Counted from the stretch's first letter, positions 45,402 to 55,700 are shown. The stretch is 64,000 nt of DNA from Melioribacter roseus (GCA_020724265.1 DYHH01000014.1:1-64000), one strand, 5' to 3'. The notes: a model not told the origin generated them from the sequence alone. Translations and numbers: made by a program.

Positions 45402-46510
45402 TGTTCTATTACTTATTCGATTATATTAACGAAGTTTTTAATCCCCCGGGGTTCGATCTATTCCGGTATTTAACTTTTCGTTCTGCTTTGGCGGCTATAA
45501 CCGCGCTGTTTTTGGCGTTTTATGTCGGGCCTAAATTGATTAGCTATCTTCACAGAAAACAAATCGGTGAAACAATTAGAATTGACGGTCCCGAAACTCA
45601 TAAAGCAAAAGCCGGTACACCAACTATGGGCGGTATAATTATTATGATTTCTATTACTGTTCCGATTTTGTTGTGGAGCGACTTAAAAAGTACTTACATA
45701 ATTTTAACAACACTCGGTATGCTTTTCTTAAGTCTTGTTGGCTTTGTCGATGACTATCTTAAAGTAGTAAAAAAATATCCCAAAGGATTGATTGCTAAGT
45801 ACAAGTTAATGGGACAAATATTTGTCGGGTTAATTGTTGGTGGTGTAATATACTTTTTACCCGAGTTTTCTTTATACAATACACAAACAACACTTCCGTT
45901 TTTTAAGAACCTGAATTTCGATTTTTCATATCTATATATACCTGTTGTGATTTTTATAATAACCGCAATTTCAAACGGTGTTAATCTAACCGACGGGTTA
46001 GACGGTTTAGCAATGGGTACGATGATAATCGTAATGTTAACACTTGCAATAATTGCATACATGTCCGGCAATGTTATTTATTCAGACTACTTGAACATTA
46101 TGTACTTGCCCGGAGCCGGTGAACTGACAGTATTTATAGCCGCTTTTATTGGTGCGGGTTTGGGATTCTTGTGGTTTAATTTTTATCCCGCTCAAGTATT
46201 CATGGGCGATACGGGTTCGCTTGCCTTGGGGGGTGCGTTTGGTATAATAGCAATTCTTATAAAGAAAGAATTACTTATCCCTATTCTCGGCGGTATTTTC
46301 TTTCTTGAAACTGTTTCGGTAATTATTCAAAGATTGTATTTCAAGTACACGAAGAAAAAGTACGGTGAAGGAAGAAGAGTTTTTTTAATGGCCCCTATCC
46401 ATCATCATTTTGAGATGAAAGGTTGGTCTGAACCGAAAATTGTAATTAGGTTTTATATCATAACTATAATATTGGCAATAGTAAGCTTGGCGTCATTCAA
46501 GATTCGCTAA
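45401..46510 (+). CDS. mraY: Phospho-MurNAc-pentapeptide transferase (lipid I synthase)
   Basis: Integral membrane enzyme that joins phospho-MurNAc-pentapeptide to undecaprenyl phosphate. Ten membrane helices; active-site acids in VDDYLK (about residue 117) and NLTDGLDGLA (about 198), FMGDTGSLALGG (about 268) and the HHHFE motif in PIHHHFEMKG (about 332). 369 aa, standard. Adjacent genes overlap by one base. Confidence 0.98.
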   Translation: MFYYLFDYINEVFNPPGFDLFRYLTFRSALAAITALFLAFYVGPKLISYLHRKQIGETIRIDGPETHKAKAGTPTMGGIIIMISITVPILLWSDLKSTYIILTTLGMLFLSLVGFVDDYLKVVKKYPKGLIAKYKLMGQIFVGLIVGGVIYFLPEFSLYNTQTTLPFFKNLNFDFSYLYIPVVIFIITAISNGVNLTDGLDGLAMGTMIIVMLTLAIIAYMSGNVIYSDYLNIMYLPGAGELTVFIAAFIGAGLGFLWFNFYPAQVFMGDTGSLALGGAFGIIAILIKKELLIPILGGIFFLETVSVIIQRLYFKYTKKKYGEGRRVFLMAPIHHHFEMKGWSEPKIVIRFYIITIILAIVSLASFKIR

Positions 46511-47859
46511 TGAATATAAAAGATAAAAAAATATCGATAATCGGTGCGGAATTAAGCGGTAAAGCGGCAGCTAAACTTGCATTAAGTCAGAATGCTGTTC
46601 CGTTTGTTTCCGATTCAAGGTCGGATATTGAATTAGTCGAAGCAAAAGCAGTATTTGATAAACTGCAAATAGAATATGAGTTCGGTTCGCATTCAGAAAA
46701 AGTATTCGATTGTGATTTCATAGTTACAAGTCCGGGAGTCCCGACTAATTCAGTTGTGTTGAAAAAAGCAAAAGAAAAAGGAATTGAAATATTCAGTGAA
46801 ATTGAATTTGCTTCTTGGTTTTGTAAAGCAAAAATTATTTCAATTACCGGTTCAAACGGTAAGACAACAACAACTGCTTTGCTTAACCATGTATTAAATG
46901 AATCCGGATTAAAATGTTTTGCCGGCGGTAATATAGGTGATCCTTTTTCCGACCTGGTGTATACAGCAAATGAAGATGATTTTATCTCACTGGAAACATC
47001 AAGCTTTCAGCTGGATTACATAAAATATTTTAAACCGAGCATTGCAATGATATTGAATATAACTCCGGATCATTTAGATAGATACGATAATTCTGTTGAA
47101 AATTATAAATCGGCAAAGTTGAGAATTTTTAAAAATCAAGACAGCAGCGATAATCTTATACTTAATGCCGATGATACTAACTTACATAACGTGACTGGAG
47201 ATTCATTTGTACAGAAGTATTATTTTTCAACGAAGAATAATGTCGATAAAGGAGCATATTTTTCAAACGGTAACTTTTTTTACATCTGTAATGATCAATC
47301 CGAAAAAGTTTGTACTTCCTCTGATTTATTTATCAAGGGCGAACATAATTATGCAAATGCTCTCGCCGTGTTAATTGCTGCTAAGTTGATAGGCATATCA
47401 AATGAAAGTATTGCTGAAGCTTTTTTATCATTCAAAGGCGTTGAACATAGATTGGAGTTTGTAAGAGAAATTGACGGAATAAAATTTATCAATGATTCAA
47501 AAGCTACAAATGTTGATTCTGTATGGTATGCATTAAATAGTTTTGATGAAAAGATATTGTTGATCCTCGGCGGAAAAGATAAAGGGAACGATTATAACCA
47601 CATGAAAGATCTGGTTATTTCGAAAGTACGTAAGATTTATGCAATCGGTACTTCGAAGGAAGTTATTTATAATTTTTTTAATCAATACGTAGAGGTAGAT
47701 AAAAAAGAAACACTTGAAGATTGTGTTAATTCCGGAAGAAAAGAAGCAAACAAAAATGAAATTGTACTTCTTTCACCCGCATGTGCAAGTTTTGATATGT
47801 TTAAAAATTATCAGCACCGCGGGAAAGTATTTAAAGATGCAGTAATGAGTTTAAGCTAA
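46510..47859 (+). CDS. murD: UDP-MurNAc-L-alanine:D-glutamate ligase
   Basis: Adds D-Glu to UDP-MurNAc-L-Ala. N-terminal Rossmann-like UDP domain (IIGAELSGKAAAKLA), ATP loop ITGSNGKTTTTALL (about residues 114-127), NDSKATNVDSV (about 325) and LGGKDKGNDY (about 355). The UDP loop reads GAELSG where GxGxSG is common. 449 aa. One-base overlaps with both neighbours. Confidence 0.97.
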   Translation: MNIKDKKISIIGAELSGKAAAKLALSQNAVPFVSDSRSDIELVEAKAVFDKLQIEYEFGSHSEKVFDCDFIVTSPGVPTNSVVLKKAKEKGIEIFSEIEFASWFCKAKIISITGSNGKTTTTALLNHVLNESGLKCFAGGNIGDPFSDLVYTANEDDFISLETSSFQLDYIKYFKPSIAMILNITPDHLDRYDNSVENYKSAKLRIFKNQDSSDNLILNADDTNLHNVTGDSFVQKYYFSTKNNVDKGAYFSNGNFFYICNDQSEKVCTSSDLFIKGEHNYANALAVLIAAKLIGISNESIAEAFLSFKGVEHRLEFVREIDGIKFINDSKATNVDSVWYALNSFDEKILLILGGKDKGNDYNHMKDLVISKVRKIYAIGTSKEVIYNFFNQYVEVDKKETLEDCVNSGRKEANKNEIVLLSPACASFDMFKNYQHRGKVFKDAVMSLS

Positions 47860-48968
47860 TGAAACTACTTACAAGAACAATTATAGTGTGTGTTATCGCT
47901 TTGATGCTTTTAGGCGGTGTACTTGTTTTCTCCGCAAGCGGTACTTACAGCCAAATGAAGTTTAATAATTTTTATCATTTGTTCAACTCACACTTTTGGA
48001 AAGTAATTATTGCAATTGCAGCTATGATAATCTTTGCATCAATACCTTATGAATATTACAAACGTTATAGTAAATATTCTGTGCTTGGTGTTGTATTGCT
48101 GTTGATCTTTACATTTTTGTTTGCCGATAAAGTTAAAGGTGCCGCTAGATGGATTGATCTCGGCTTCATTCAATTTCAACCTTCGGATTTGGCAAAAATT
48201 GTTTTGATCATGCACCTATCATTCTTACTTGAAAAGAAAAGCGAAATTGTTCAAGATTTTAAAAACGGTTTGGTCTATTTGCTGTTCTGGGTTGTTGTTG
48301 TAGGAGGTTTAGTACTTATTCAGCCGAACTTTAGTACAAGTATGATAATCATTTTAACAAGCTTTACTTTATTGTATGTAGGAGGGGCAAGACTTAAACA
48401 TATAATACTAACATTAGGAGGAACGGCAGGTGTTGGTTTCGGGCTAATGATGCTTTTTGCTCATTCGCGCGACAGAATACTTGCTTTTTTCAACAGTCTT
48501 TCAAAAGGTGATAGTATAAATGTACAAGTCTACCAAGCACAAGTTGCTTTAGGAAGCGGAGGTGTGTTCGGCAAAGGTATGGGAAACAGCAGGCAAAGTG
48601 ATTTATTTCTTCCCGAATCTTACGGTGATTTTATTTTTTCGATCCTGGGTGAAGAATATGGTCTTGCCGGTACTCTTATAACACTTTTAATTTATCTCGC
48701 AATATTCTTAGCCGGATTAGTAATTGCAAAGAAAGCAACCGATAAATTCGGTCAGCTTTTAGCTTTTGGTTTATCGTTCAATATAATTATCAGTGCTTTT
48801 ATTAATGCCGGTGTTGTATCGGGACTTTTACCTACAACCGGTATTACACTTCCCTTTATAAGTTTTGGTGGAACATCAATTATCATGTTCGCAATTTCCA
48901 TCGGAATAATATTGAATATAGCTAATGAAACTATTCGTAAAAAAGAATTGAGTATGGCTCAAGTATGA
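47859..48968 (+). CDS. ftsW: FtsW, septal peptidoglycan polymerase (SEDS family)
   Basis: Polymerises lipid II at the septum together with FtsI. About ten membrane helices; SEDS motifs GAARWIDLGFIQFQPSDLAK (about 99-118) and the C-terminal LPTTGITLPFISFGGTS (about 327-343). 369 aa. It lies between murD and murG as usual, overlapping them by 1 and 4 bases. Confidence 0.97.
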   Translation: MKLLTRTIIVCVIALMLLGGVLVFSASGTYSQMKFNNFYHLFNSHFWKVIIAIAAMIIFASIPYEYYKRYSKYSVLGVVLLLIFTFLFADKVKGAARWIDLGFIQFQPSDLAKIVLIMHLSFLLEKKSEIVQDFKNGLVYLLFWVVVVGGLVLIQPNFSTSMIIILTSFTLLYVGGARLKHIILTLGGTAGVGFGLMMLFAHSRDRILAFFNSLSKGDSINVQVYQAQVALGSGGVFGKGMGNSRQSDLFLPESYGDFIFSILGEEYGLAGTLITLLIYLAIFLAGLVIAKKATDKFGQLLAFGLSFNIIISAFINAGVVSGLLPTTGITLPFISFGGTSIIMFAISIGIILNIANETIRKKELSMAQV

Positions 48969-50065
48969 AAGGCTCTCCGATATATCGTTTCGTTTTTGCC
49001 GGAGGAGGTACGGGGGGACACCTTTACCCGGCTATTGCCGTCGCTGAAAAAATTCGTGAACTAAAACCGGAATCTGAATTTTTGTTTATTGGTACTAAAA
49101 ATAAAATTGAAGCTTCAGTTGTTCCTGCTAATGGATTTAATTTTAAACACGTTTGGATTAGCGGGTTTTCAAGAAAGATGAATCTAAGTAATATTCTTTT
49201 TCCTTTGAAAGTGTTTGTTTCTTATTTCCAAAGTTTGGTTGCACTAATAAGTTTTAAACCACGAGTTGCAGTTGGAACAGGTGCATACGTTGCAGGTCCA
49301 GTAATCTCGGCTGCTTCTACTTTGGGTGTTAAAATAATTTTACTTGAACAAAATAGTTATCCGGGAATAACTAACAGGCTCCTTGAAAAGAAAGCAAACC
49401 AAATTCATATCAGTTATGAAGACTCGAAAAAATATTTTAGGGTGACTGATAAGTTAAACGTTACAGGTAATCCGATTAGACCGGCACTTAACTTGATAGA
49501 TAGAAATGAAGCTTGTATTAAAATGAATTTAGATCCTAATAAGAAAGTTGTATTGATTATAGGTGGAAGCGGCGGTGCTAAATCAATAAATAATGCAATT
49601 GCCGGTGAAATAAAAAGCTTGACGGAAAATAATATTCAACTCATTTGGCAAACCGGCAAATTCTATTACGATCAATACAAAAAATATAATTCAGAAATGA
49701 CAATAGTTGCGGCATATATTGATGATATGTCTGCTGCTTATTCATGTTCGGATTTAGTAATTGCAAGAGCCGGTGCAACTACAATTGCCGAGGTAAGTTA
49801 TTTGGGACTACCTGTAATTTTAATTCCTTCACCGAACGTTGCTGCTAATCATCAATTTAAAAATGCAGAATCGTTAAAAAAATCCGATGCCGCAGAATTA
49901 GTAGAAGACAAAAATTTGAATTCGGAATTGCGAAACAAAATAATCTCGCTTCTTAATAATGAAGTTAGATTAAGTGAATTAAAAAAAAACATAAAAAATT
50001 TTTCAAAACCGGACGCAGCAAAAATTGTTGCTGAAAGTGCAATAAAATTAGCGGAGCAGATTTAA
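48965..50065 (+). CDS. murG: MurG, lipid II synthase (GlcNAc transferase)
   Basis: Transfers GlcNAc from UDP-GlcNAc to lipid I at the inner membrane face; a GT-B, family 28 glycosyltransferase. Motifs: GGGTGGHLYPA (about residues 13-23), LLEQNSYPG (about 122), GGSGGAKSIN (about 199) and ARAGATTIAEVSYLGLPVILIP (about 262). 366 aa. Overlaps ftsW by 4 bases; murC follows after 2. Confidence 0.98.
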   Translation: MKGSPIYRFVFAGGGTGGHLYPAIAVAEKIRELKPESEFLFIGTKNKIEASVVPANGFNFKHVWISGFSRKMNLSNILFPLKVFVSYFQSLVALISFKPRVAVGTGAYVAGPVISAASTLGVKIILLEQNSYPGITNRLLEKKANQIHISYEDSKKYFRVTDKLNVTGNPIRPALNLIDRNEACIKMNLDPNKKVVLIIGGSGGAKSINNAIAGEIKSLTENNIQLIWQTGKFYYDQYKKYNSEMTIVAAYIDDMSAAYSCSDLVIARAGATTIAEVSYLGLPVILIPSPNVAANHQFKNAESLKKSDAAELVEDKNLNSELRNKIISLLNNEVRLSELKKNIKNFSKPDAAKIVAESAIKLAEQI

Positions 50066-50067
50066 TT

Positions 50068-51453
50068 ATGGCTATGATGATGAACACGGTTAAAAATATA
50101 CACATGGTAGGTATCGGTGGTATCGGGATGAGCGGTATTGCGGAAATTCTTTTAAATCAAGGATTCAATGTTTCCGGTTCTGATTTATCAAAAAGCGAAG
50201 TAACCGACAGGTTGGAATCATTAGGAATAAAAATTTACGAAGGACATAAAACGGAAAATTTACTCGAAGCTGATGTATTGGTTTATTCTTCCGCGGTAAC
50301 AGTAGAAAACCCCGAAGTAAAAGAAGCCATCGCTCGAAAAATTCCTGTAATCAAACGTTCCGAAATGTTAGCTGAATGTATGAGAATGAAGTACGGAATT
50401 AGCATTGCCGGAACGCATGGGAAAACCACAACTACTTCTATGGTTGGTCTTGTTTTAACCGAAGGCGGTATTGACCCGACTATTATTGTTGGCGGTAAAC
50501 TCAGCGGACTTGGCGGAACAAATGCAAGATTGGGAAACAGCGAATATATTGTTGTTGAAGCCGATGAATTCGACAGAACATTTTTAAAATTAACTCCGAG
50601 TATTGCCGCTATTACAACTCTTGAAAAGGAACATCTTGACACATACAAAGATTTGGATGATATAAAATCCGCATTTGTTCAATTTGCTAATAAAGTTCCG
50701 TTCTTCGGGTTTGTTGTGCTTTGTATGGATGAACCCGCTTTGCAGGATATCATTCCTCTTATTAATAAAAAAATATTTACGTACGGACTTACTTCACAAG
50801 CAGATATTCGTGCGGTTGATTTAAAGCATGATGAATACACAAGCAGTTATACAGTTATTTATCAAGGTGAAGAATTAGGAAGAATAACTTTACAAATGCC
50901 CGGTGTTCATTTTGTTAAGAATTCTTTAGTAGCGGTTTGTATCGGTAAGGAAATGGGAATCGGTTTCGATGTAATTAAAAAATCTCTTGAATCGTTCAAA
51001 GGTGTTTATAGAAGATTTGAAACTAAGTACAATAAGGAAATTTTGGTTATCGATGATTATGCTCATCATCCGACTGAGACGAATGCAACATTAGCGGGAA
51101 TTAGAGCAGGGTGGAAAAGAAGATTAGTCGCTGTATTTCAACCTCATCTTTACTCGCGTACAAATGATTTTTATGCTGAGTTCGGAAGATCATTTTTAAA
51201 TACGGATGTTTTTATTTGTACTGATGTGTATCCGGCAAGAGAAAAACCGGTTGAAGGAATTACAGGCGAGTTGATCGCAAAAGCTGCAAAAGATTTCGGT
51301 CATAAAAATGTGATTTATGAACCGGATAAAAATAAAGTACCCGAACTTTTAATGAAAATTCATAAGAAGAACGACATAATAGTAACAATGGGTGCCGGTG
51401 ATATTTGGAAATACGGCGAAAAATTTGTCGAGTTGATTAAAAATAAAAAATGA
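50068..51453 (+). CDS. murC: UDP-MurNAc:L-alanine ligase
   Basis: First peptide-adding step of muropeptide synthesis. N-terminal GIGGIGMSGIAEILL (about residues 16-30), ATP loop GTHGKTTTTSMVG (about 114-126), DEFDRTFL (about 169) and DDYAHHPTE (about 329). 461 aa. Two in-frame starts lie close together (MAMMMNT); the first is taken. No murB or ddl follows, unlike E. coli. Overlaps ftsQ by 4 bases. Confidence 0.97.
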   Translation: MAMMMNTVKNIHMVGIGGIGMSGIAEILLNQGFNVSGSDLSKSEVTDRLESLGIKIYEGHKTENLLEADVLVYSSAVTVENPEVKEAIARKIPVIKRSEMLAECMRMKYGISIAGTHGKTTTTSMVGLVLTEGGIDPTIIVGGKLSGLGGTNARLGNSEYIVVEADEFDRTFLKLTPSIAAITTLEKEHLDTYKDLDDIKSAFVQFANKVPFFGFVVLCMDEPALQDIIPLINKKIFTYGLTSQADIRAVDLKHDEYTSSYTVIYQGEELGRITLQMPGVHFVKNSLVAVCIGKEMGIGFDVIKKSLESFKGVYRRFETKYNKEILVIDDYAHHPTETNATLAGIRAGWKRRLVAVFQPHLYSRTNDFYAEFGRSFLNTDVFICTDVYPAREKPVEGITGELIAKAAKDFGHKNVIYEPDKNKVPELLMKIHKKNDIIVTMGAGDIWKYGEKFVELIKNKK

Positions 51454-52223
51454 AAAATCTCAGCGGAAAAATAGCGTTGGTAATTTTTGTAATTCTTACT
51501 GCGGGTGTAATTTATTTATCGCTTAGTATTGAAAGCAAAAATGAAATAGAAATCACGATGATTGATATCAACGGGAACGTACATCTACCTAAAAATTCTT
51601 ACTTCGAATATGCTAATCTTCAAGACAAACATAATTATGATTTGCTTTCGCTTTCGGTTATAAGAGATCGACTTCAAAAGCATCCTTATATAAAACAAGT
51701 AACAGTTGGATATGCCGGCAACGGAAAAGTAATTGTAAACTTAGTCGAAAAAGAATTTAAAGCAATACTTCTAGCCAACGGTGATAGATTTTTAATGTCA
51801 TCAAAAATTGAAGCATTACCGGTATTGGAAAATTCACAGAATATTAATTACCCGGTAATTCAAATTAATTCCAATAATAAAATAAAGCCGTTCCAGCTTG
51901 CTGGTAATATAAGCGAGATAAAAACATCATTCAAAATGTTAACTGCGGCTAAATTACTTAACCCAAGTTTATATGATAACCTTTCGGAAATTGATTTTCG
52001 AAATAGTAGGAATGCCATTATTTATTTCTCTTCGGTTGATTACCCGGTGATACTTGGTAGAGAGAATGAAATTAAAAAATTAGTTGTCTTTGAAAGGTTG
52101 TGGGAAAGTATTAGTACGGTTCAAGCAAATAGGTTACTCGAATATGTCGATCTCCGGTTTACCGATAAAGTCTATCTCGGAATTGCCGGGGAAAATTTAC
52201 AAGTAGAGGAAACTCGATCATGA
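51450..52223 (+). CDS. ftsQ: FtsQ/DivIB-like division protein, 257 aa
   Basis: Bitopic division protein: short cytoplasmic start, membrane helix (about residues 7-27), a POTRA-like domain (about 33-105, ITMIDINGNVHLPKNSY and HPYIKQVTVGYAGNGKVIVNLVEKE interrupted) and a beta domain (about 110-245). The order murC-ftsQ-ftsA and the topology identify it. Overlaps of 4 bases with both neighbours. Confidence 0.92.
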   Translation: MKNLSGKIALVIFVILTAGVIYLSLSIESKNEIEITMIDINGNVHLPKNSYFEYANLQDKHNYDLLSLSVIRDRLQKHPYIKQVTVGYAGNGKVIVNLVEKEFKAILLANGDRFLMSSKIEALPVLENSQNINYPVIQINSNNKIKPFQLAGNISEIKTSFKMLTAAKLLNPSLYDNLSEIDFRNSRNAIIYFSSVDYPVILGRENEIKKLVVFERLWESISTVQANRLLEYVDLRFTDKVYLGIAGENLQVEETRS

Positions 52224-53464
52224 AAAAAAATATTATAGCAGGATTAGATTTAGGTACTACGAAAGTTTGTGCGGTTATTGCCGAGCAATTTGAAGGGAAG
52301 CTCGATATCCTTGGATTCGGTGTTGCTCCATCTGACGGATTAAATAGGGGATTAGTTGCCAATATTGCTAAAACAGCTGAAGCTATTAAAGAAGCAATGA
52401 GTATTGCCTCCAACAGAGCAGGATTTGAAGTGAAAAGTTTGAATGTTGGTGTTGCCGGAGAACATATTACAAGCCTTCGGCACAGGAATTACGTTACAAT
52501 TAGTAATCCCGATAAAGAAATTACCCAAGGAGATCTTGATAGATTACGGGCTGATGTTAAGACAATAAGAATTCCATCGGATAGGCAAATACTTCACATT
52601 ATACCAGAAGAATTCTTTGTTGATTATCAAGGAGGCATCGAAGACCCGATTGGTATGTCGGGATCAAGATTGGAAGCAGTTAATCATGTAGTTCTGGCAT
52701 CAATACCGGCAATTCAAAATATTAAAAAATCTGTTGAACGAGCCGGTTTTCAAGTTGCTAATTATATACTTCAGCCCATTGCGTCAAGCGTTTCGGTCCT
52801 GGATGAAAACGAAATGGATCTTGGTGTTGCTTTGATTGATATCGGCGGCGGAACAACAGATATTGCAATTTTCCATGATAAAAGTATCAAGCATACAAAA
52901 GTAATAGGTGTTGCTGGCAATCAGGTTACTAATGATATACGTGAATCACTTGGAATTGTAACAGGTGAAGCGGAAAAATTAAAAAAAGAATTCGGATATG
53001 CTACCGAAGAAGCAATAATAAAAGAAGAAGATATTTATATAAAAGGTGTAGGTGCTAGAGGTAACGTAAAAATTCCGGTTACATTGCTTACACAAATCAT
53101 TCACGTTAGAATGAGAGAACTCTTCTCTATAATAGATAACGAATTAAGACAAGCCGGATTTAAAAATAAAATTAAAGCCGGAATTGTGCTTACCGGCGGC
53201 GGATCTTTGCTTAAAGGATCAAAAGAATTAGCGGAAGAAGTTTTCGGATTACCCGCAAGAATAGGAATTCCGCTTGAACTTGGCTCGGGATTATCAACAG
53301 AAATTGAAAGCCCCGAGTTTGCAACTGTTGGTGGTTTGATTAAAGGAGTTCCGGGTTCGCCATCAGAGGAAACGGCAAAAACATTCAAATTGAAGAAAGA
53401 TAAAAGAAGTTTAAACGTGGGCAATTTCTTTAAAAGAATTCAAGAGTTTTTTGATGAACTATAG
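52220..53464 (+). CDS. ftsA: FtsA, actin-like Z-ring membrane anchor
   Basis: Anchors FtsZ to the membrane. Actin-type ATPase motifs: GLDLGTTKVCAVIAE (about residues 8-22), DIGGGTTDIAIF (about 209-220) and GIVLTGGGSLLKG (about 313-325); the 1C domain lies at about 85-165. The C-terminus LNVGNFFKRIQEFFDEL is an amphipathic helix, the membrane-targeting sequence. 414 aa. Overlaps ftsQ by 4 bases; a 45-base gap with a good ribosome site precedes ftsZ. Confidence 0.97.
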   Translation: MKKNIIAGLDLGTTKVCAVIAEQFEGKLDILGFGVAPSDGLNRGLVANIAKTAEAIKEAMSIASNRAGFEVKSLNVGVAGEHITSLRHRNYVTISNPDKEITQGDLDRLRADVKTIRIPSDRQILHIIPEEFFVDYQGGIEDPIGMSGSRLEAVNHVVLASIPAIQNIKKSVERAGFQVANYILQPIASSVSVLDENEMDLGVALIDIGGGTTDIAIFHDKSIKHTKVIGVAGNQVTNDIRESLGIVTGEAEKLKKEFGYATEEAIIKEEDIYIKGVGARGNVKIPVTLLTQIIHVRMRELFSIIDNELRQAGFKNKIKAGIVLTGGGSLLKGSKELAEEVFGLPARIGIPLELGSGLSTEIESPEFATVGGLIKGVPGSPSEETAKTFKLKKDKRSLNVGNFFKRIQEFFDEL

Positions 53465-53509
53465 AATAATAAATAATAAAAATAAATATACCACAACAAG
53501 GAGGAAACA

Positions 53510-54799
53510 ATGACAAGATTTGCCACTTTAGAACGCGATCATGATCTCTCTGCACGTCTGAAAGTTGTAGGCGTTGGTGGCGGTGGTTGTAATGCCATCG
53601 AAAGTATGATCAAAAGAGGGCTAACCGGTGTTGAATATGTTGCTATCAATACCGATGCACAAGTTCTGCAAAAGAATAGTGCGGATCATAAAATTCAAAT
53701 AGGAGTAGGCTTAACCAAAGGACTTGGCGCCGGCGCTGACCCGGAAGTCGGTAGAAAAGCAACCGAAGAAGACCGGGATAAAATAAAAAGTGTTCTAAAC
53801 AACAGCGACATGGTATTTGTAACAGCAGGAATGGGCGGTGGTACCGGGACAGGTGGTGCACCAATAATTGCTTCGATTGCTAAAAGTGTAGGTGCTCTTG
53901 TTATCGGTATAGTAACAAAACCTTTTCGCTGGGAAGGTAAAAAAAGAATGATGAACGCCGAATCCGGTATTCAAGAACTACGTCAATTTGTCGACAGCTT
54001 AATTGTTATACCGAACGAAAGAATATTGAATATTCTTGATAGTTCGGTGGGTGCTTTAACTGCATTCGATAAACCAAATGAAGTTTTATACGAAGCAACC
54101 AGAGGCATTGCAGATATTATTACAGTTCCGGGAATCATTAATGTTGATTTTGCAGATGTTCGTTCTGTTATGAATCAGAGCGGCGAAGCATTGATGGGAT
54201 GCGGAATTTCTTCCGGTGAAAACAGATCGGTTGAAGCTGCTCAAAAAGCAATTTCATCCCCCTTGCTTGAAGGTATTTCTATTAAAGGTGCTAAAAATAT
54301 TCTTCTTAATGTAACCGGTTCTACAAATATGACAATGCAGGAAATTGAAGAAGGAAACCGTGTTATTTATGAAGCTGCCGGTGAAGAAGCAAATGTGATT
54401 TTTGGATTAGTTAATAAAGATGAAATGAACGAATATATATCTTATACCGTAATAGCAACAGGCTTCTCATCAAAAAGTGATTTTTCAGGTGTAAGTAAAT
54501 TAAAATCGGAGAAAAAGGAAAAACCGAAAGAACAAAAAGAGGAATTCAAATTCGGTGGTTTCGATAAGAGCAAATTCGAAATAAATGAAGATGACGATCT
54601 TGACGTTCCAACAATTTTCAGAGTGAAAGGTTCAAAAAATAGAATATACGAATCTTCCGAGAACGAGGTCAAAGGCGGTTTCAATATCGAACAAATTGAT
54701 GCCTTTGAAAATGAAAAGGAAGATGAAAAAAAGAAAAAGAAAGAATTGGAAATTAGAGAACAAGACAGTTCCTCTTTTCTTCGTATGATGATGGATTAG
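53510..54799 (+). CDS. ftsZ: FtsZ, tubulin-like division GTPase, 429 aa
   Basis: Forms the Z ring. GTPase domain about residues 15-320 with VVGVGGGGCNAIE (about 20), the tubulin signature GGGTGTGGAP (about 107-116) and NVDFADVRSVM (about 208). The usual C-terminal FtsA-binding peptide appears as DLDVPTIFRVKG at about 363-374, but it is not at the end: about 55 charged residues (KKKKKELEIREQ...) follow. GGAGG at 53500-53504 gives strong translation. Last gene of the dcw cluster. Confidence 0.97.
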   Translation: MTRFATLERDHDLSARLKVVGVGGGGCNAIESMIKRGLTGVEYVAINTDAQVLQKNSADHKIQIGVGLTKGLGAGADPEVGRKATEEDRDKIKSVLNNSDMVFVTAGMGGGTGTGGAPIIASIAKSVGALVIGIVTKPFRWEGKKRMMNAESGIQELRQFVDSLIVIPNERILNILDSSVGALTAFDKPNEVLYEATRGIADIITVPGIINVDFADVRSVMNQSGEALMGCGISSGENRSVEAAQKAISSPLLEGISIKGAKNILLNVTGSTNMTMQEIEEGNRVIYEAAGEEANVIFGLVNKDEMNEYISYTVIATGFSSKSDFSGVSKLKSEKKEKPKEQKEEFKFGGFDKSKFEINEDDDLDVPTIFRVKGSKNRIYESSENEVKGGFNIEQIDAFENEKEDEKKKKKELEIREQDSSSFLRMMMD

Positions 54800-54822
54800 C
54801 GTTAACCCTTATTCCTTTCTGC

Positions 54823-54894
54823 CAAAAGGCTGTTATTGAATCTTAGCCTTGTTGTGGTGACTTGGTTATAAATTAAGATCAGTACAGCCTTTTG
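54823..54894 (+). terminator. Possible terminator of the dcw cluster, long-loop inverted repeat
   Basis: CAAAAGGCTGT (54823-54833) and ACAGCCTTTTG (54884-54894) are exact inverse copies 50 bases apart, the second followed by TTTTG. The long loop makes it an unusual terminator. Confidence 0.45.
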
Positions 54895-54974
54895 TTTTGA
54901 CCCTTTATTTACTTTTTATTTTTACTTTTTATTAATAACTTTGCTTTCCTTAAAGGTAAAGTAAAATATTCATA

Positions 54975-55700
54975 ATGATAAAAAAAGTTTCAATTTTATT
55001 TCTTTTCCTTTCCATCTCTTTACATGCACAAGACGGGCAGAATGTAGGGTGGATAACTAAATTTGGGCTTGCCGGTGGCTTTAATCCAACATATGTATTC
55101 CCGAATGTAGACCCCGTTAACCAAATGCTTCCTGACTTCGGTGTTGATAAACTTTCAACCTCCGGTATGATGGCTTACGGAGGTTCCGGGTATATTTATA
55201 TATTATTGATAGACAACCTTCGTTTAGGTGGTATGGGAATGGGTCTTTCACAAACTCGTGACGGAGTAGTTGATGGCATAAACAGACAAGTTGATTATTC
55301 TATGGGCTTCGGTGGTTTTACGGTTGAATATACATTTCCATTCATAAAGACTCCGGCTGTTTCTATCGGGGCTATTATAGGTGCCGGAAGTTTAGAGATC
55401 GATATTTATCAAAATAAGAATTCCGGTAATTGGGATGATGTTTGGGATAAGTTTGAAGATGATGCAGACACAAAAATGTTATCGATGCACAATTCATTTT
55501 TTACTTTTACTCCTACATTAAATATTGATTATCCGGTAACAAGATATCTTGCATTTAGAATCGGGGCTGGATATGTACTTACTTTAGCAGGTGACTGGAA
55601 ACTAAATAACGATATAGCTATTTCAAATGTTCCCTCGGATTTAAAAGCAGATTCGTTCTTTATACAAACAGGAATTTATTTAGGTTTTTTTGCTTTTTGA
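54975..55700 (+). CDS. Exported beta-barrel-like protein, 241 aa
   Basis: Function not recognised. Signal peptide (residues 1-19, ending SLHAQ), then a Gly/aromatic-rich sequence of alternating hydrophobicity (GLAGGFNPTYVF, MGFGGFTVEYTFPF, FRIGAGYVLTLAG) ending in the strand IYLGFFAF with a terminal Phe, typical of an outer-membrane barrel. Located between ftsZ and the polysaccharide locus; it may belong to either or neither. Confidence 0.7.
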   Translation: MIKKVSILFLFLSISLHAQDGQNVGWITKFGLAGGFNPTYVFPNVDPVNQMLPDFGVDKLSTSGMMAYGGSGYIYILLIDNLRLGGMGMGLSQTRDGVVDGINRQVDYSMGFGGFTVEYTFPFIKTPAVSIGAIIGAGSLEIDIYQNKNSGNWDDVWDKFEDDADTKMLSMHNSFFTFTPTLNIDYPVTRYLAFRIGAGYVLTLAGDWKLNNDIAISNVPSDLKADSFFIQTGIYLGFFAF

